Position numbers and translations under genes: made by a program. From Streptococcus gwangjuense (GTDB taxonomy: Bacteria; Bacillota; Bacilli; Lactobacillales; Streptococcaceae), in NCBI RefSeq assembly GCF_003627155.1, contig NZ_CP032621.1, positions 1,302,001 through 1,366,000 of the forward strand: a stretch of 64,000 nt of DNA, written 5' to 3'. The notes beneath the pieces were generated by a model. The model had not been told where the DNA came from. It did no database searches and saw nothing but the letters and a program-made list of their open reading frames with translations. Positions 53,311-62,856 of this stretch are shown piece after piece (positions within the stretch are counted from its first letter, which is position 1; the number at the start of each line of letters is the position of its first letter).

Positions 53311-54792
53311 CTAGTCTGGCAAAATTCCGACCTGTTCCACAAAGCGCATAAAGGCTGTCTGCCCTTGTTCCGTCTGCTTGTAAACCCCTGCATCCTCAAG
53401 TACACGCGCAAAGATAGTACCCACAGAGTCCTGGACGATTTTAAGGGCTTTTTCTTTATCCGTTAGATCTGGATGTTGGACTTTGAGTTGATCTGCCCAC
53501 TCTTGATGATAAGAGGCAACTGTAACAGCTTCTCCTACAAGATAGCTAGCGACTTGCTCCACTTCTTCTTTCAGACGTGGTGGCAAGATTGCCAAGCCCA
53601 TGACCTCAATCAAGCCGATATTTTCCTTCTTGATATGTTGGACATCCTTGTGGGGATGATAGATGCCATCAGGATGTTCTGCTGAAGTCTGATTGTCTCG
53701 CAAGACTAAGTCCAACTCAAACTGACCATCTCGTTTGCGGGCAATGGGTGTGATGGTGTGATGTGGTGTTCCATTATTTTCTGCCAAAATCTGCACTGTA
53801 GGATCTGAATACTGGCGCCATTCCTGCAAAATCTTGTCAGCTAAATTGATCAAATTCTCTTTGGAATCCGAAGTCAAACGCAACACTGACATTGGCCACT
53901 TGACAATCCCAGCCTTGACCTGCTCAAAACCTGCAAATTGAAAAGTCTTTTGCAAGGGAGCCAATTCCATCGGAAAGACGTGACGGCCTCCCTGATAATG
54001 ATCATGAGTTAGAATAGAGCCCCCAACAATCGGCAAATCGGCATTAGATCCAACAAAATATCCTGGAAACTGCTCTACGATAGCCAGCAGACGCTCAAAG
54101 CTCTGACGGCTGATAACCATGGGACGATGCTGGCCATCTAAAAAGATACAGTGCTCGTTAAAATAAGCATAGGGCGAATACTGGAAGCCCCACTCCTGAC
54201 CAGCCATTTCAAAACGGATAATCCGGTGATTGCTACGGGCTGGGTGGTTGACCCGACCATGGTAGCCTTCATTCTCTAGACAAAGTTGACACTGAGGATA
54301 ATTGCTAGTTTGCACCAACTTGGCTGCTGCAATCTCTTTCGGATCTTTTTCAGGCTTAGAGAGATTGATGGTAATTTCAAGTTCACCGTAGTCAGACGGT
54401 ACACGATAAGCAATATTTTTAGCAATAGCCTTGAGTTTGATGTAGTCATTTTTCTGACTGAGTTGGTAAAAATCCGCTATCGCTTGCTCAGGAGAGTGGG
54501 CATAGGTTGACCAGAAGTTACGATTGACCTGACTCGGACAAGGAGTTACCAAATCCATCAGTTCAGTACCGAGGATTTCACGCGCAGTCTGACTATCTTC
54601 AATCGTCTCTAATCGAACGGCTTCCTCAACCAGCTGGTCCTTGAGGTCAATCAATTTATCCAGATCCGTCTCAACTTCCAAAACACCATCTCCCACTCGT
54701 GCCAAGACACGATTGGTCAGGTAGATTCGATCCATTTCCTCAAATGAACTTTCGGAAATGACATGTGTTACAAATTTATCTACTAAGGTCAC
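53311..54792 (-). CDS. galT: UDP-glucose-hexose-1-phosphate uridylyltransferase
   Basis: This is the 493-residue GalT of the long Gram-positive type in the Leloir pathway, starting [20 protein letters not shown]. It has the zinc/substrate region [21 protein letters not shown], and [15 protein letters not shown], and the histidine-containing [14 protein letters not shown] that bears the covalent UMP histidine. It lies 18 bases after galK. Confidence 0.95.
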   Translation of the reverse strand: MTLVDKFVTHVISESSFEEMDRIYLTNRVLARVGDGVLEVETDLDKLIDLKDQLVEEAVRLETIEDSQTAREILGTELMDLVTPCPSQVNRNFWSTYAHSPEQAIADFYQLSQKNDYIKLKAIAKNIAYRVPSDYGELEITINLSKPEKDPKEIAAAKLVQTSNYPQCQLCLENEGYHGRVNHPARSNHRIIRFEMAGQEWGFQYSPYAYFNEHCIFLDGQHRPMVISRQSFERLLAIVEQFPGYFVGSNADLPIVGGSILTHDHYQGGRHVFPMELAPLQKTFQFAGFEQVKAGIVKWPMSVLRLTSDSKENLINLADKILQEWRQYSDPTVQILAENNGTPHHTITPIARKRDGQFELDLVLRDNQTSAEHPDGIYHPHKDVQHIKKENIGLIEVMGLAILPPRLKEEVEQVASYLVGEAVTVASYHQEWADQLKVQHPDLTDKEKALKIVQDSVGTIFARVLEDAGVYKQTEQGQTAFMRFVEQVGILPD

Positions 54793-54810
54793 TATAGAGC
54801 CTCCTTTTGA

Positions 54811-55989
54811 CTAGTCAAGGACGCGAGTGCCACCTGCAACTTCAGCGATATAGAAGCTTGGAGCGTAGCTAACTACTTCCTCGTAGTGTTTGCCAACAGC
54901 TTCCTTAAAGGCATCAACAGCATCTTTTTGCACCAAGGCAATGGCACATCCACCAAAACCTGCCCCTGTCATACGAGCACCGAGAACACCTTCTTGTGTC
55001 CAAGCTGTGTGAACAAGAGTATCCAATTCCAAACCAGTTACTTCATAGTCATGCTCCAGAGAAACGTGTGACGCATTCATCAAACGACCAAATGTTTCCA
55101 AATCTCCTGCTTGAAGGGCTACTTGAGCTTTGAGGGTACGTTGGTTTTCAAGCACAGCATGGCGAGCACGTTTCAAACGATTTTCATCTTTAATCAGATA
55201 GCTGTATTGGTCAAAGGCCCACTCATCCAATTCACCCAAGGTCTGAATATCTAAAGCAACTTGCAATTCTTCCACTGCTTTTTCACACTCAGCACGACGT
55301 TCATTGTATTTAGAATCCGCCAATTCACGGCGTTTGTTAGTGTTCATGATAACAACGACATTGTCCTTCAAATCAAGTGGTACCAAATCATACTCTAAGT
55401 TGTTGGTATCAAGGTAAATAGCACGTTGATCAGCCCCCATACCAATAGCAAATTGGTCCATGATACCAGAGTTGACTCCGATAAAGTTATTTTCTGTTTG
55501 TTTTCCAATTTTAACCAAATCGAGACGCTCTAATTTTAAATCAAAGAGATGCTCTGCCACGACTCCTGTCAAAAGTTCCAAGGATGCTGAAGAAGACAAG
55601 CCAGCACCATTTGGGATATTCCCATAAACATAAAAATCAAAACCTTTGTCAATCACGTGCCCAGCTTCTTGCAAGAAATGAAGAACTCCTTTTGGATAGT
55701 TGGTCCAGTTATGCTCTTTTTCAAACTTGAGATCAGCGAGAGGCACTTCGATAATGCCCTTGTCCTCAAAGTTAGCTGAGTAGAAACGTAAGACTTGGTC
55801 GTCACGCTTGCGAGCTGCACCGTAAGTTCCCAAGGAAATAGCAGCTGGAAAAACGTGCCCACCGTTGTAGTCCGTGTGTTCACCAATCAGATTGATACGG
55901 CCTGGTGAAAAGAAGGTTTGGTCTGCTTCTTGACCAAAAACAGCAAGAAAGTCTTTACGAAGAGCTTCAGCAGTAAGATGTTGTGTCAT
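54811..55989 (-). CDS. galK: Galactokinase
   Basis: This 392-residue GHMP kinase has the galactokinase signature [20 protein letters not shown] (about residues 28-47), the ATP motif [20 protein letters not shown], and the C-terminal [14 protein letters not shown]. The start at 55989 has GGAGA. It is the first gene of galKT, behind a promoter with a cre site. Confidence 0.96.
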   Translation of the reverse strand: MTQHLTAEALRKDFLAVFGQEADQTFFSPGRINLIGEHTDYNGGHVFPAAISLGTYGAARKRDDQVLRFYSANFEDKGIIEVPLADLKFEKEHNWTNYPKGVLHFLQEAGHVIDKGFDFYVYGNIPNGAGLSSSASLELLTGVVAEHLFDLKLERLDLVKIGKQTENNFIGVNSGIMDQFAIGMGADQRAIYLDTNNLEYDLVPLDLKDNVVVIMNTNKRRELADSKYNERRAECEKAVEELQVALDIQTLGELDEWAFDQYSYLIKDENRLKRARHAVLENQRTLKAQVALQAGDLETFGRLMNASHVSLEHDYEVTGLELDTLVHTAWTQEGVLGARMTGAGFGGCAIALVQKDAVDAFKEAVGKHYEEVVSYAPSFYIAEVAGGTRVLD

Positions 55990-56011
55990 ATGATTTCTCC
56001 TTTTACTGTCC

Positions 56012-56074
56012 GTTAAGTCACCTTAACGTGTAATCGTTTTCTTCTATTGTATCCAAGGGATTTCCCAAGGTCAA
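56012..56074 (-). promoter_or_regulatory. galKT promoter with cre site and inverted-repeat operator
   Basis: Minus-strand TTGACC (56069-56074), 17 bases, TACAAT (56046-56051). TGTAATCGTTTTCT (56029-56042) matches the CcpA cre consensus and overlaps the start site. GTTAAG-TCAC-CTTAAC (56012-56027) is a perfect inverted repeat just downstream, a possible GalR operator. Confidence 0.8.
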
Positions 56075-56089
56075 TCCTTTTTACTAAAC

Positions 56090-56132
56090 TTTTACTAAAC
56101 TATCAGTAAAATACAGAAAAATATGATATACT
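56090..56132 (+). promoter_or_regulatory. galR promoter with operator
   Basis: TTTTACT-8 bases-AGTAAAA (56090-56111) is an inverted repeat; a further TTTTACTAAAC lies just upstream at 56080. TATACT (56127-56132) with an extended TGA is the likely -10. The operator covers the -35 position, consistent with GalR autoregulation (inference). Confidence 0.7.
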
Positions 56133-56134
56133 AA

Positions 56135-57172
<1,038 letters not shown>

Positions 57173-57218
57173 GCAAAAACTAAATTTCAAGATAAAATGA
57201 ATTAAATATCCTCACAAT

Positions 57219-57265
57219 AAAACGCATAGTATCATATTTTCAATGCCTGACACTATGCGCTTTTT
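57219..57265. terminator. Bidirectional terminator between galR and the CDF gene
   Basis: AACGCATAGT ... ACTATGCGC, flanked by A and T runs. Confidence 0.82.
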
Positions 57266-57295
57266 ACTTTTAAAGACTTTCCCCCAACCTCTTTT

Positions 57296-58186
57296 CTAAT
57301 GTTGATGCCCGTGGGGCTGCTCTAAAGCTGTTACCTTTCGCTTATGTTGCGCATGATTGCTTTGACTGGTGTCCACTTCGATGGTAATATTCTGCACACC
57401 TCTTTCTTCTAAGAGCTGACGTACTTGACTCTTTGTTTCCGTCATCTGATCCCAATCTTCTAAACAGAGATGGACAATGGCATTATTTTCCAGACCATCC
57501 ATGGACCAAATGCTAAGTTGATTGACACTTTTGACATTGGGCAGAGCCTCCAAATCCTTCTCCAAATTACCTGTCTCTAGTCCTTCTGGCACAGCATCCA
57601 AGAAAATCTTGAGTGTAGACCAAAAACGTGGAATAGCTTTTGTTAGAATGAAGATAGAAATGACAAGAGATAAGAGTGGATCAAGGATATACCAATCTGT
57701 AAATCGGAGGATAATAGCCATTAGAATGACAGCCAACCAACCAAGTGTATCTTCAAAAAAGTGCAGGCTGAGAATTGACTCGTTCTTTGTCTTTCCCTTG
57801 CGAACTACTAGACTAGCTAGCACATTGATACTGACTGCAATAATTCCTAGCCAGAGGATACCTTCATCATTAACGGGCTGTGGATTAAAAAGTTTAGTTA
57901 TATTTTCCAAAATCACTAGGATGGATCCTGTGATAAGAATCACAGCAGTCACTAGGGCCCCTAAAAGACTAAATCGCTTGTAACCCAAGGTGTACTGCCT
58001 ATCTTCTTCTCTATTTGAGATTGTTTCTAAAAAGGCCGATATGCCAATAGCTATAGCATCTCCCAAGTCATGGACAGAATCAGCAAGAACAGCACTCGAA
58101 CCGAAGATTCCTCCTGCGATAAACTCAACAATAGCATAGCTTAAATTTAAGAAAAAAGCTGCCCAAACAGTATATTTTGCCTTCAT
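57296..58186 (-). CDS. czcD: Cation diffusion facilitator (zinc efflux) CzcD-like
   Basis: This 296-residue metal exporter has six membrane segments, with the transport-site residues in DSVHDLGDAIAI (HxxxD type, about residue 41) and HFFEDTLGWLAV. The C-terminal cytoplasmic domain contains LDAVPEGLETGN and the end is histidine-rich (QPHGHQH). The start at 58186 (MKAKYTVWAAFF) is preferred over one three codons earlier by ribosome-site spacing. Divergent TetR gene sczA, with palindromic operator, supports zinc-responsive control. Confidence 0.92.
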   Translation of the reverse strand: MKAKYTVWAAFFLNLSYAIVEFIAGGIFGSSAVLADSVHDLGDAIAIGISAFLETISNREEDRQYTLGYKRFSLLGALVTAVILITGSILVILENITKLFNPQPVNDEGILWLGIIAVSINVLASLVVRKGKTKNESILSLHFFEDTLGWLAVILMAIILRFTDWYILDPLLSLVISIFILTKAIPRFWSTLKIFLDAVPEGLETGNLEKDLEALPNVKSVNQLSIWSMDGLENNAIVHLCLEDWDQMTETKSQVRQLLEERGVQNITIEVDTSQSNHAQHKRKVTALEQPHGHQH

Positions 58187-58215
58187 CTTTCTCATTCCTT
58201 TGTTATAATAGATTT

Positions 58216-58232
58216 ATGAACACCTTGTTCAT
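58216..58232. promoter_or_regulatory. Palindromic operator between czcD and sczA
   Basis: ATGAAC-ACCTT-GTTCAT is a perfect inverted repeat (58216-58232). It lies just upstream of the czcD -10 (TATTAT on the minus strand) and matches the type of site described for SczA of pneumococcus (from memory). Confidence 0.75.
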
Positions 58233-58273
58233 TATCATTATCCACTAAAACTCAAAGAAAGGATAGAAGCAAA

Positions 58274-58855
58274 ATGTCAGCTTTATTCAGTTCTGAACAA
58301 TTTGCCCCAAGTGTCCATATGACTACCATTGACCGCCGTATCAGCAAAACAAAAAAAGCCATCTATCAAGCTTTTCTACAACTTTTGAACGATAAGGGCT
58401 ACGAATCCACTACAGTTCAGGATATCATTGACCTCGCAGATGTGGGACGTTCCACCTTTTACTGTCACTATGAGAGCAAGGAACTACTTCTGGACGAACT
58501 TTGTCGCTACCTCTTCCATCACCTCTTTGAAAGAGAGCAATCCATTTCAACCGAGGACTACCTCGCCCACCTCTATCTCCATTTTCAGAAAAACCAAGAC
58601 CATATCACCAGTCTGCTATTTTCCAAAAATGACTACTTCCTCCGTCAACTCCAGAGAGAGCTAGAACACCATATCTATTCCGTGATGGCTGATGATTTAA
58701 AAGAAGCTCACCCCAGTCTGCCTGCCTCTTATCTCCAACACTTGGTCGTGTCCAACTTTATCGAGACATTAACCTGGTGGCTCAAAAAAGGACAAGATTT
58801 TACAGACCAGGAAGTTGTCCAATTTTATCTAGACCTTCTCATTCCTAAAAATTGA
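58274..58855 (+). CDS. sczA: TetR-family zinc-responsive regulator SczA
   Basis: This 193-residue regulator has the TetR DNA-binding domain near residues 20-65 (ISKTKKAIYQAFLQLLNDKG, then TTVQDIIDLADVGRSTFYCH). Its ligand domain contains cysteines and histidines suited to zinc. SczA activates czcD at high zinc in pneumococcus. It is transcribed away from czcD. Confidence 0.9.
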   Translation: MSALFSSEQFAPSVHMTTIDRRISKTKKAIYQAFLQLLNDKGYESTTVQDIIDLADVGRSTFYCHYESKELLLDELCRYLFHHLFEREQSISTEDYLAHLYLHFQKNQDHITSLLFSKNDYFLRQLQRELEHHIYSVMADDLKEAHPSLPASYLQHLVVSNFIETLTWWLKKGQDFTDQEVVQFYLDLLIPKN

Positions 58856-58866
58856 ATACAGAGTAG

Positions 58867-58903
58867 AACTCAGTTACCTTATTTCTAGGTTACTGAGTTT
58901 TTT
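58867..58903 (+). terminator. Terminator after sczA
   Basis: AACTCAGTTACC ... GGTTACTGAGTT with a T run. Confidence 0.88.
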
Positions 58904-58916
58904 ATCTTTTCAACAA

Positions 58917-58944
58917 GAAAAGAGGATACGCCAATCCTCTTTTT
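58917..58944. terminator. Second hairpin terminator
   Basis: AAAAGAGGAT - ACGCCA - ATCCTCTTTT; suits the pnuC remnant on the minus strand. Confidence 0.75.
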
Positions 58945-59008
58945 CATAATATAAAATCCTTTATTATCAACTCTATCTGTTTTATCCCAAAACCTAAAAC
59001 ATCTTTTC

Positions 59009-59207
59009 CTAGTTAGGTAAATCCGTATTCTGCTTAGCTGCCTTGCTCCACTGGTACCAACCAACTAGACTGTTAATGAGATAAATTAGATATTTCCCTT
59101 GAATTTGCAGGCTTTCTCCCCACCAGAGATAGATTGAAAAGACATTGGTAGCTGCCCAGAATATCCACTGTTCACGGTAAACGGCTGTCATGAGGATTTG
59201 CCCTACC
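59009..59207 (-). pseudogene. pnuC: 3' remnant of pnuC (nicotinamide riboside transporter)
   Basis: Only about 66 C-terminal residues remain, reading QILMTAVYREQWIFWAATNV, FSIYLWWGESLQIQGKYLIY and ending GWYQWSKAAKQNTDLPN. Such sequence matches the last membrane segments of PnuC, which lies at this place, next to the choline transporter, in pneumococcus. The rest has been lost at a junction near 59200-59210, where unrelated sequence begins. An ATG at 59191 gives a 60-codon frame, but it would not make a transporter. Confidence 0.82.
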
Positions 59208-59308
59208 CCATTGAATGGGAACAGCGTAAGTTGGGAGACGAAGTTCGAATAGTGATGGGACAGTCTCCTAATTCAGAAAATTATACTGATGATCCTAATG
59301 GGCGCTAA
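59200..59308 (+). pseudogene. Type I restriction specificity (hsdS) fragment
   Basis: A frame reads LPYPIEWEQRKLGDEVRIVM and GQSPNSENYTDDPNGR before a stop at 59306. The WEQRKLG block is characteristic of the conserved regions of HsdS, with the start of a target-recognition domain. No hsdM or hsdR is present. It sits exactly at the pnuC breakpoint and marks the edge of the inserted DNA. The next 150 bases (59309-59458) hold a further broken frame (KTYEDLFCISQTKNPKEMVY) that I do not recognise. Confidence 0.7.
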
Positions 59309-59458
59309 AAATGCAAAGACCTATGAAGACCTATTTTGTATTAGTCAAACAAAAAATCCAAAAGAAATGGTATATGATTATGACCATGAAACAAAGTAAA
59401 ATCAAACCGAATGATCTGAGGAAGCACCCGATGATCATGAAACGTTATTAAACACAAA

Positions 59459-59531
59459 AGTCACCCATGTGAGTTCTTGCCAGAAGCTGAAGTTAATCCT
59501 TCAACCTGGAAAACCCGCAGAGGTGACTTTT
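59459..59531 (-). terminator. Terminator at the end of the ECF module
   Basis: AAGTCACC and GGTGACTT are the outer arms, with inner pairing (CCAG.../CTGG). It follows the ecfA stop directly. Confidence 0.65.
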
Positions 59532-59532
59532 T

Positions 59533-60333
59533 CTATACATCTCGATTTTTCTGGCAATAATCATTAACCGATAAATATGTCTGTGAATCACCCAGCGACT
59601 CCGCTATGTCCATAATCCGCGGTGGCAGTAACCCCACTCGCTGGACAAGTTCGTGATTGCTGAACAATTCCCGTGGACTGCCGGCGAAGCCAAACTTCCC
59701 GTGTTCCATAACATACACCGACTCAAACTCGGCGGCGACCCAATCCATGTCATGGGTGATGGTCACAACTTGGTGGCCCGAATCAGCCAACTGATGGAAA
59801 ATTGCGGTCAACTTGCGCCGGCTTTCCCAATCAAGCGACATCATCGGCTCATCAAATAAATAAATCGCCGGATCCACTGCCAAAACTGTGGCAACGCTCA
59901 ACAGCTTGCGTTCCGACAATGACAGGTCATATGGACTTTCAGCTGTTTTATCATCCAAGCCAACTCTTTTTAGAGCCGCTAAAGCCCGCCTCGTAATCGT
60001 GTCGTGGTCATCCATGACCTGCGCGACATTCCACTCCACCTCTCGTTGAACGGTCGGGTTGAAAAGCTGATCGTCAGGATTCTGAAAAGTAATCCCAACC
60101 TTCAGTAACTTTTCGACTGGTTTAAGATCATTAAAATTTTCTCCATCGATCTTAATCACACCGGTTTGTGGTGTCAGCAAGCCCGTCAACAATTTGAAGA
60201 GCGTTGATTTGCCGGCACCATTTTGGCCGACAATCGCCACCATCGGATCGGCGAAGTGTTTGTCTTCAACATCCAAGCTAAAGGACCGTTCCGGATAAGT
60301 GAACGTCAGGTGGCTCAGTTCAATTGTGGACAT
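59533..60333 (-). CDS. ECF transporter ATPase (EcfA-like, degenerate signature)
   Basis: This 266-residue ATPase has Walker A GQNGAGKST, a Q-loop in GITFQNPDDQLF, a degenerate signature DLSLSERK in place of LSGGQ, a canonical Walker B IYLFDEP with the catalytic glutamate, and the H-loop TITHDMDW. The FQNPDDQ motif is characteristic of ECF ATPases. It is the last gene of the ECF module and overlaps the other ATPase gene by 14 bases. Codons here are much richer in G+C than in the neighbouring streptococcal genes. Confidence 0.9.
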   Translation of the reverse strand: MSTIELSHLTFTYPERSFSLDVEDKHFADPMVAIVGQNGAGKSTLFKLLTGLLTPQTGVIKIDGENFNDLKPVEKLLKVGITFQNPDDQLFNPTVQREVEWNVAQVMDDHDTITRRALAALKRVGLDDKTAESPYDLSLSERKLLSVATVLAVDPAIYLFDEPMMSLDWESRRKLTAIFHQLADSGHQVVTITHDMDWVAAEFESVYVMEHGKFGFAGSPRELFSNHELVQRVGLLPPRIMDIAESLGDSQTYLSVNDYCQKNRDV

Positions 60334-61156
60334 AACGAACCTCCTTCAGATCAGCGTAATTCACCGGATACCGGCCATCAGCCAAGTGCCAATCCATTTT
60401 TTGAGCAAGTTGCTGGATTGTAGGGGCTGGAATCTGCCAGTCAGCTGCCAAATGATTAAACACCTCACCCGGCCTGCCCTGGGCTACCATTTGACCCTCA
60501 TGCAGCACCCACACAACGTCGGCGACTTCGCACAAATCGTCAATTTCACTGGTGACAATGAAGACAGTCGTCTCTTTGACTTGGGCCAGCCATTGGAAAA
60601 ATTGTCGGCGGCCAAGGGGATCCATTTGACTGGTCGGATCATCCATAATCAAAACAGCCGGGTTAGCCGCAATCGCCGTGGCAATTGCCAACCGCTGGAT
60701 CTGACCACCGGAAAGGCTCTCGGGACGCAAATTAAGCTGTTCAATCAGCCCCATTTGCGTGGCAACTTCTTCAACCCGTTTTTGAATCAGTCCTTCAGCC
60801 ATTCCCTGATTAATCAAGTCAAAAGCGATTTCATCGGCAACCGTGTCTGCCAACCCGCTTAGTTGGCCAGCTGGATTTTGCAGTACAACTCCATTCATGG
60901 CATTATAAACGGGCCAATTGTCGGACACTCGCTGGCCAAACATGTGCCAATCGCCCTCAATCTCAGCAGACACAATTTTGGGAATGACCCCTGCCAGCAC
61001 ACGGCACAAAGTCGATTTGCCGGAGTGGCTATTCCCGATAATCCCAACCACCTGGCCGGTATGAACCTCCGCGTTAATCTGACGCAGTTGTGGTTGCTCA
61101 GTACCCGGATAACGGGTGGTCAAATTTTCAATTACAATCCGTTTATCTTCGTCCAT
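60320..61156 (-). CDS. ECF transporter ATPase (EcfA' type, altered Walker B)
   Basis: This ~278-residue ATPase has Walker A GNSHSGKST, Q-loop VLQNPAGQLS, canonical signature LSGGQIQR, and Walker B LIMDDP in which aspartate replaces the catalytic glutamate. With the partner it would make one complete and one defective ATP site. The ATG at 61156 is preferred; a GTG at 61165 is also possible. It overlaps the EcfT gene by 25 bases, so translation is coupled. G+C-rich, Lactobacillaceae-like composition. Confidence 0.88.
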   Translation of the reverse strand: MDEDKRIVIENLTTRYPGTEQPQLRQINAEVHTGQVVGIIGNSHSGKSTLCRVLAGVIPKIVSAEIEGDWHMFGQRVSDNWPVYNAMNGVVLQNPAGQLSGLADTVADEIAFDLINQGMAEGLIQKRVEEVATQMGLIEQLNLRPESLSGGQIQRLAIATAIAANPAVLIMDDPTSQMDPLGRRQFFQWLAQVKETTVFIVTSEIDDLCEVADVVWVLHEGQMVAQGRPGEVFNHLAADWQIPAPTIQQLAQKMDWHLADGRYPVNYADLKEVRYVHN

Positions 61157-61926
61157 ATCTTCCACCCAATCAATAAAATTGCCAATCCAGTCAGACCAAT
61201 GTGCAGCGTCCGCGACAGGCGATACACGCGCTGGGAGGTTCTGACAGTCCGGTTAAGATTATCAAAACCTCTCAGTTGGAGAGAAATCGACCGCGTCATC
61301 GATTGATCCAAGGTCTTAATCACCAATGGAATTAGAACCGGCAGGACTGACTTTAATTTCTGAATCAACGTTTTTTGCGGATTGGTTCCGCGAACTTTTT
61401 GTGCCTGCTGGATTTTCCGCATATTGCGCATCATTTCCGGCAAAATATAACACACCGACATCAGAACGTAGACGGTTTTATAAGACAATCCGGACAGTTC
61501 CAAATAGGCCGCGTTTTCTGAAATACTCGTGATCACCATAAAAAAGCCACTGGTCAAAATAATCACCAATACTCGACAACCCAGAGTGGTGGCGTAAATC
61601 AGGCCTTCTTTGTAGAACGACACCCCAAGCACAGAAAACAGCACAGTTTGATTCCGACTGTAAAATAACCCTTGGATGATCAGCATGGTGCAAATCAGAA
61701 ACAGGCTGAATCCCAGCGCCTTAAAGGTGGTAGAACTCAATTTGGAAAATAACAATAGCAGTGTTGCGACAAGAATTAATCCGGCCTGAAGCAATAAATT
61801 CATACTGGCAAAGCTCAACAACGTCATGTCCAAGATGAACAAGAGCTTAGTAATCGGATCGATCACCTGGTACCACTTGAGCTTGACCCGTGGCGCTCCA
61901 GAAATCAATGTTTTATCAGTCATCAT
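61132..61926 (-). CDS. ECF transporter transmembrane protein EcfT
   Basis: This 264-residue energy-coupling scaffold protein has about five membrane segments (residues ~25-65, 70-90, 110-140, 145-165 and 240-260). It has the two coupling-helix signature regions IQQAQKVRGTNPQK and SISLQLRGFDNLNR, each with the xRG motif that contacts the ATPases. It starts at one of two adjacent ATG codons and overlaps the substrate-binding gene (ATGATGA). Confidence 0.87.
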   Translation of the reverse strand: MMTDKTLISGAPRVKLKWYQVIDPITKLLFILDMTLLSFASMNLLLQAGLILVATLLLLFSKLSSTTFKALGFSLFLICTMLIIQGLFYSRNQTVLFSVLGVSFYKEGLIYATTLGCRVLVIILTSGFFMVITSISENAAYLELSGLSYKTVYVLMSVCYILPEMMRNMRKIQQAQKVRGTNPQKTLIQKLKSVLPVLIPLVIKTLDQSMTRSISLQLRGFDNLNRTVRTSQRVYRLSRTLHIGLTGLAILLIGWKIWTKINGL

Positions 61927-62525
61927 TTATCATCGCTAAAGAAGTGCACCATCCGCTTCGGCAGCTGACGATAGATGAAGAATGACAGGTAGGCCACGCA
62001 GACTTTATCCAAAATATCCAAGACAAACTCATCGGTAAATGAGGCCAGCCACACTGGTGCATGATTGGCGACCATTACCGCAAACAATGAGTCACCCCAA
62101 GCGATACCGGTCTGACCACCCCAAAAGATGACGTTGAGTGGCGTTGAAATGACAGCTGAAACGATGGCAATAATAATAGCAGAAACAAATACTCGTCGCG
62201 CTGACGAGAACCACCCATTGGCGTGCAAAACTCCGACAGCAATCCCAATTCCGATGCTGGTAATCGCATACACGGTTGAAATTGGCGATAAGGTCAGCCC
62301 ATAGATCACGTTGTTGATGAAACCACTAATGGCACCGGCAACCGGCCCAGCCAACATGCTGGTAAGAAAGGTTCCCAAAGACCCCAGCCAAACGGGCAAC
62401 TTTAACCCCTCCGCCAAGGCTTTGGCAACATAGTTAATCCCCACGGCAGCGGGAATCAAAGTCATGGTGGCAGCACTTAACTTAAATTTCCACATACTGG
62501 TACGATGAATCGGTTCTGTTTTCAT
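61923..62525 (-). CDS. ECF transporter substrate-specific (S) component, substrate unknown
   Basis: This 200-residue membrane protein has six hydrophobic segments. It has the features of S components: MWKFKLSAATMTLIPAAVGI at the start, then TFLTSMLAGPVAGAISGFIN and VYAITSIGIGIAVGVLHANG. I cannot assign the vitamin or other ligand. The dedicated ATPases and EcfT follow in one operon, a group I arrangement. It sits behind the old pnuC leader, which would suit a nicotinamide-type substrate, but that is inference from position only. Start at 62525 with AAGGAGA. Confidence 0.82.
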   Translation of the reverse strand: MKTEPIHRTSMWKFKLSAATMTLIPAAVGINYVAKALAEGLKLPVWLGSLGTFLTSMLAGPVAGAISGFINNVIYGLTLSPISTVYAITSIGIGIAVGVLHANGWFSSARRVFVSAIIIAIVSAVISTPLNVIFWGGQTGIAWGDSLFAVMVANHAPVWLASFTDEFVLDILDKVCVAYLSFFIYRQLPKRMVHFFSDDK

Positions 62526-62700
62526 AATCTTCTCCTTTTGTTTTTAAAGAGCCGTGTCTGGATAGACTTTCGGACGCAACGCTCTATTAGATAATGAACT
62601 GTCTATACACATGATTTCTAGCCTTAGTCGACATGAGCTGAAAATCCTTGTTTGTTAAGTAGTTCACAACACATTATACACCTATTTTATGAATAGCCAA
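62526..62700 (-). promoter_or_regulatory. Promoter and structured leader of the ECF module (probable former pnuC leader)
   Basis: Minus-strand TTGGCT (62695-62700), 16 bases, TATAAT (62673-62678). The roughly 140-base leader contains GATTTTC/GAAATC and CATG/CATG pairings and, nearer the gene, AGAGC/GCTCT and ATAGAC/GTCTAT arms. Streptococcal pnuC genes are known to carry an NAD+-II riboswitch in this position; whether this is one could not be tested. The right-hand part looks foreign, the left-hand part streptococcal. Confidence 0.5.
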
Positions 62701-62782
62701 GTGTCTTTACAGTTAAATTTGCAAATTCCTGAAAATTTTCTCTTATTTTCCATTTTAAATGACATTTAGTAACTCTAATACC

Positions 62783-62810
62783 AAAAAAGCCCAGACGACA
62801 TTGTCTGAGC
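62783..62810 (-). terminator. Terminator after proWX
   Basis: GCTCAGAC - AATGTC - GTCTGGGC with a T run on the minus strand. The rest of 62701-62856 holds nothing recognised. Confidence 0.85.
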
Positions 62811-62856
62811 ATTCTTCTATATAGTCGTTTAACCAAATTGAGTCTAGCTTCTCAAC

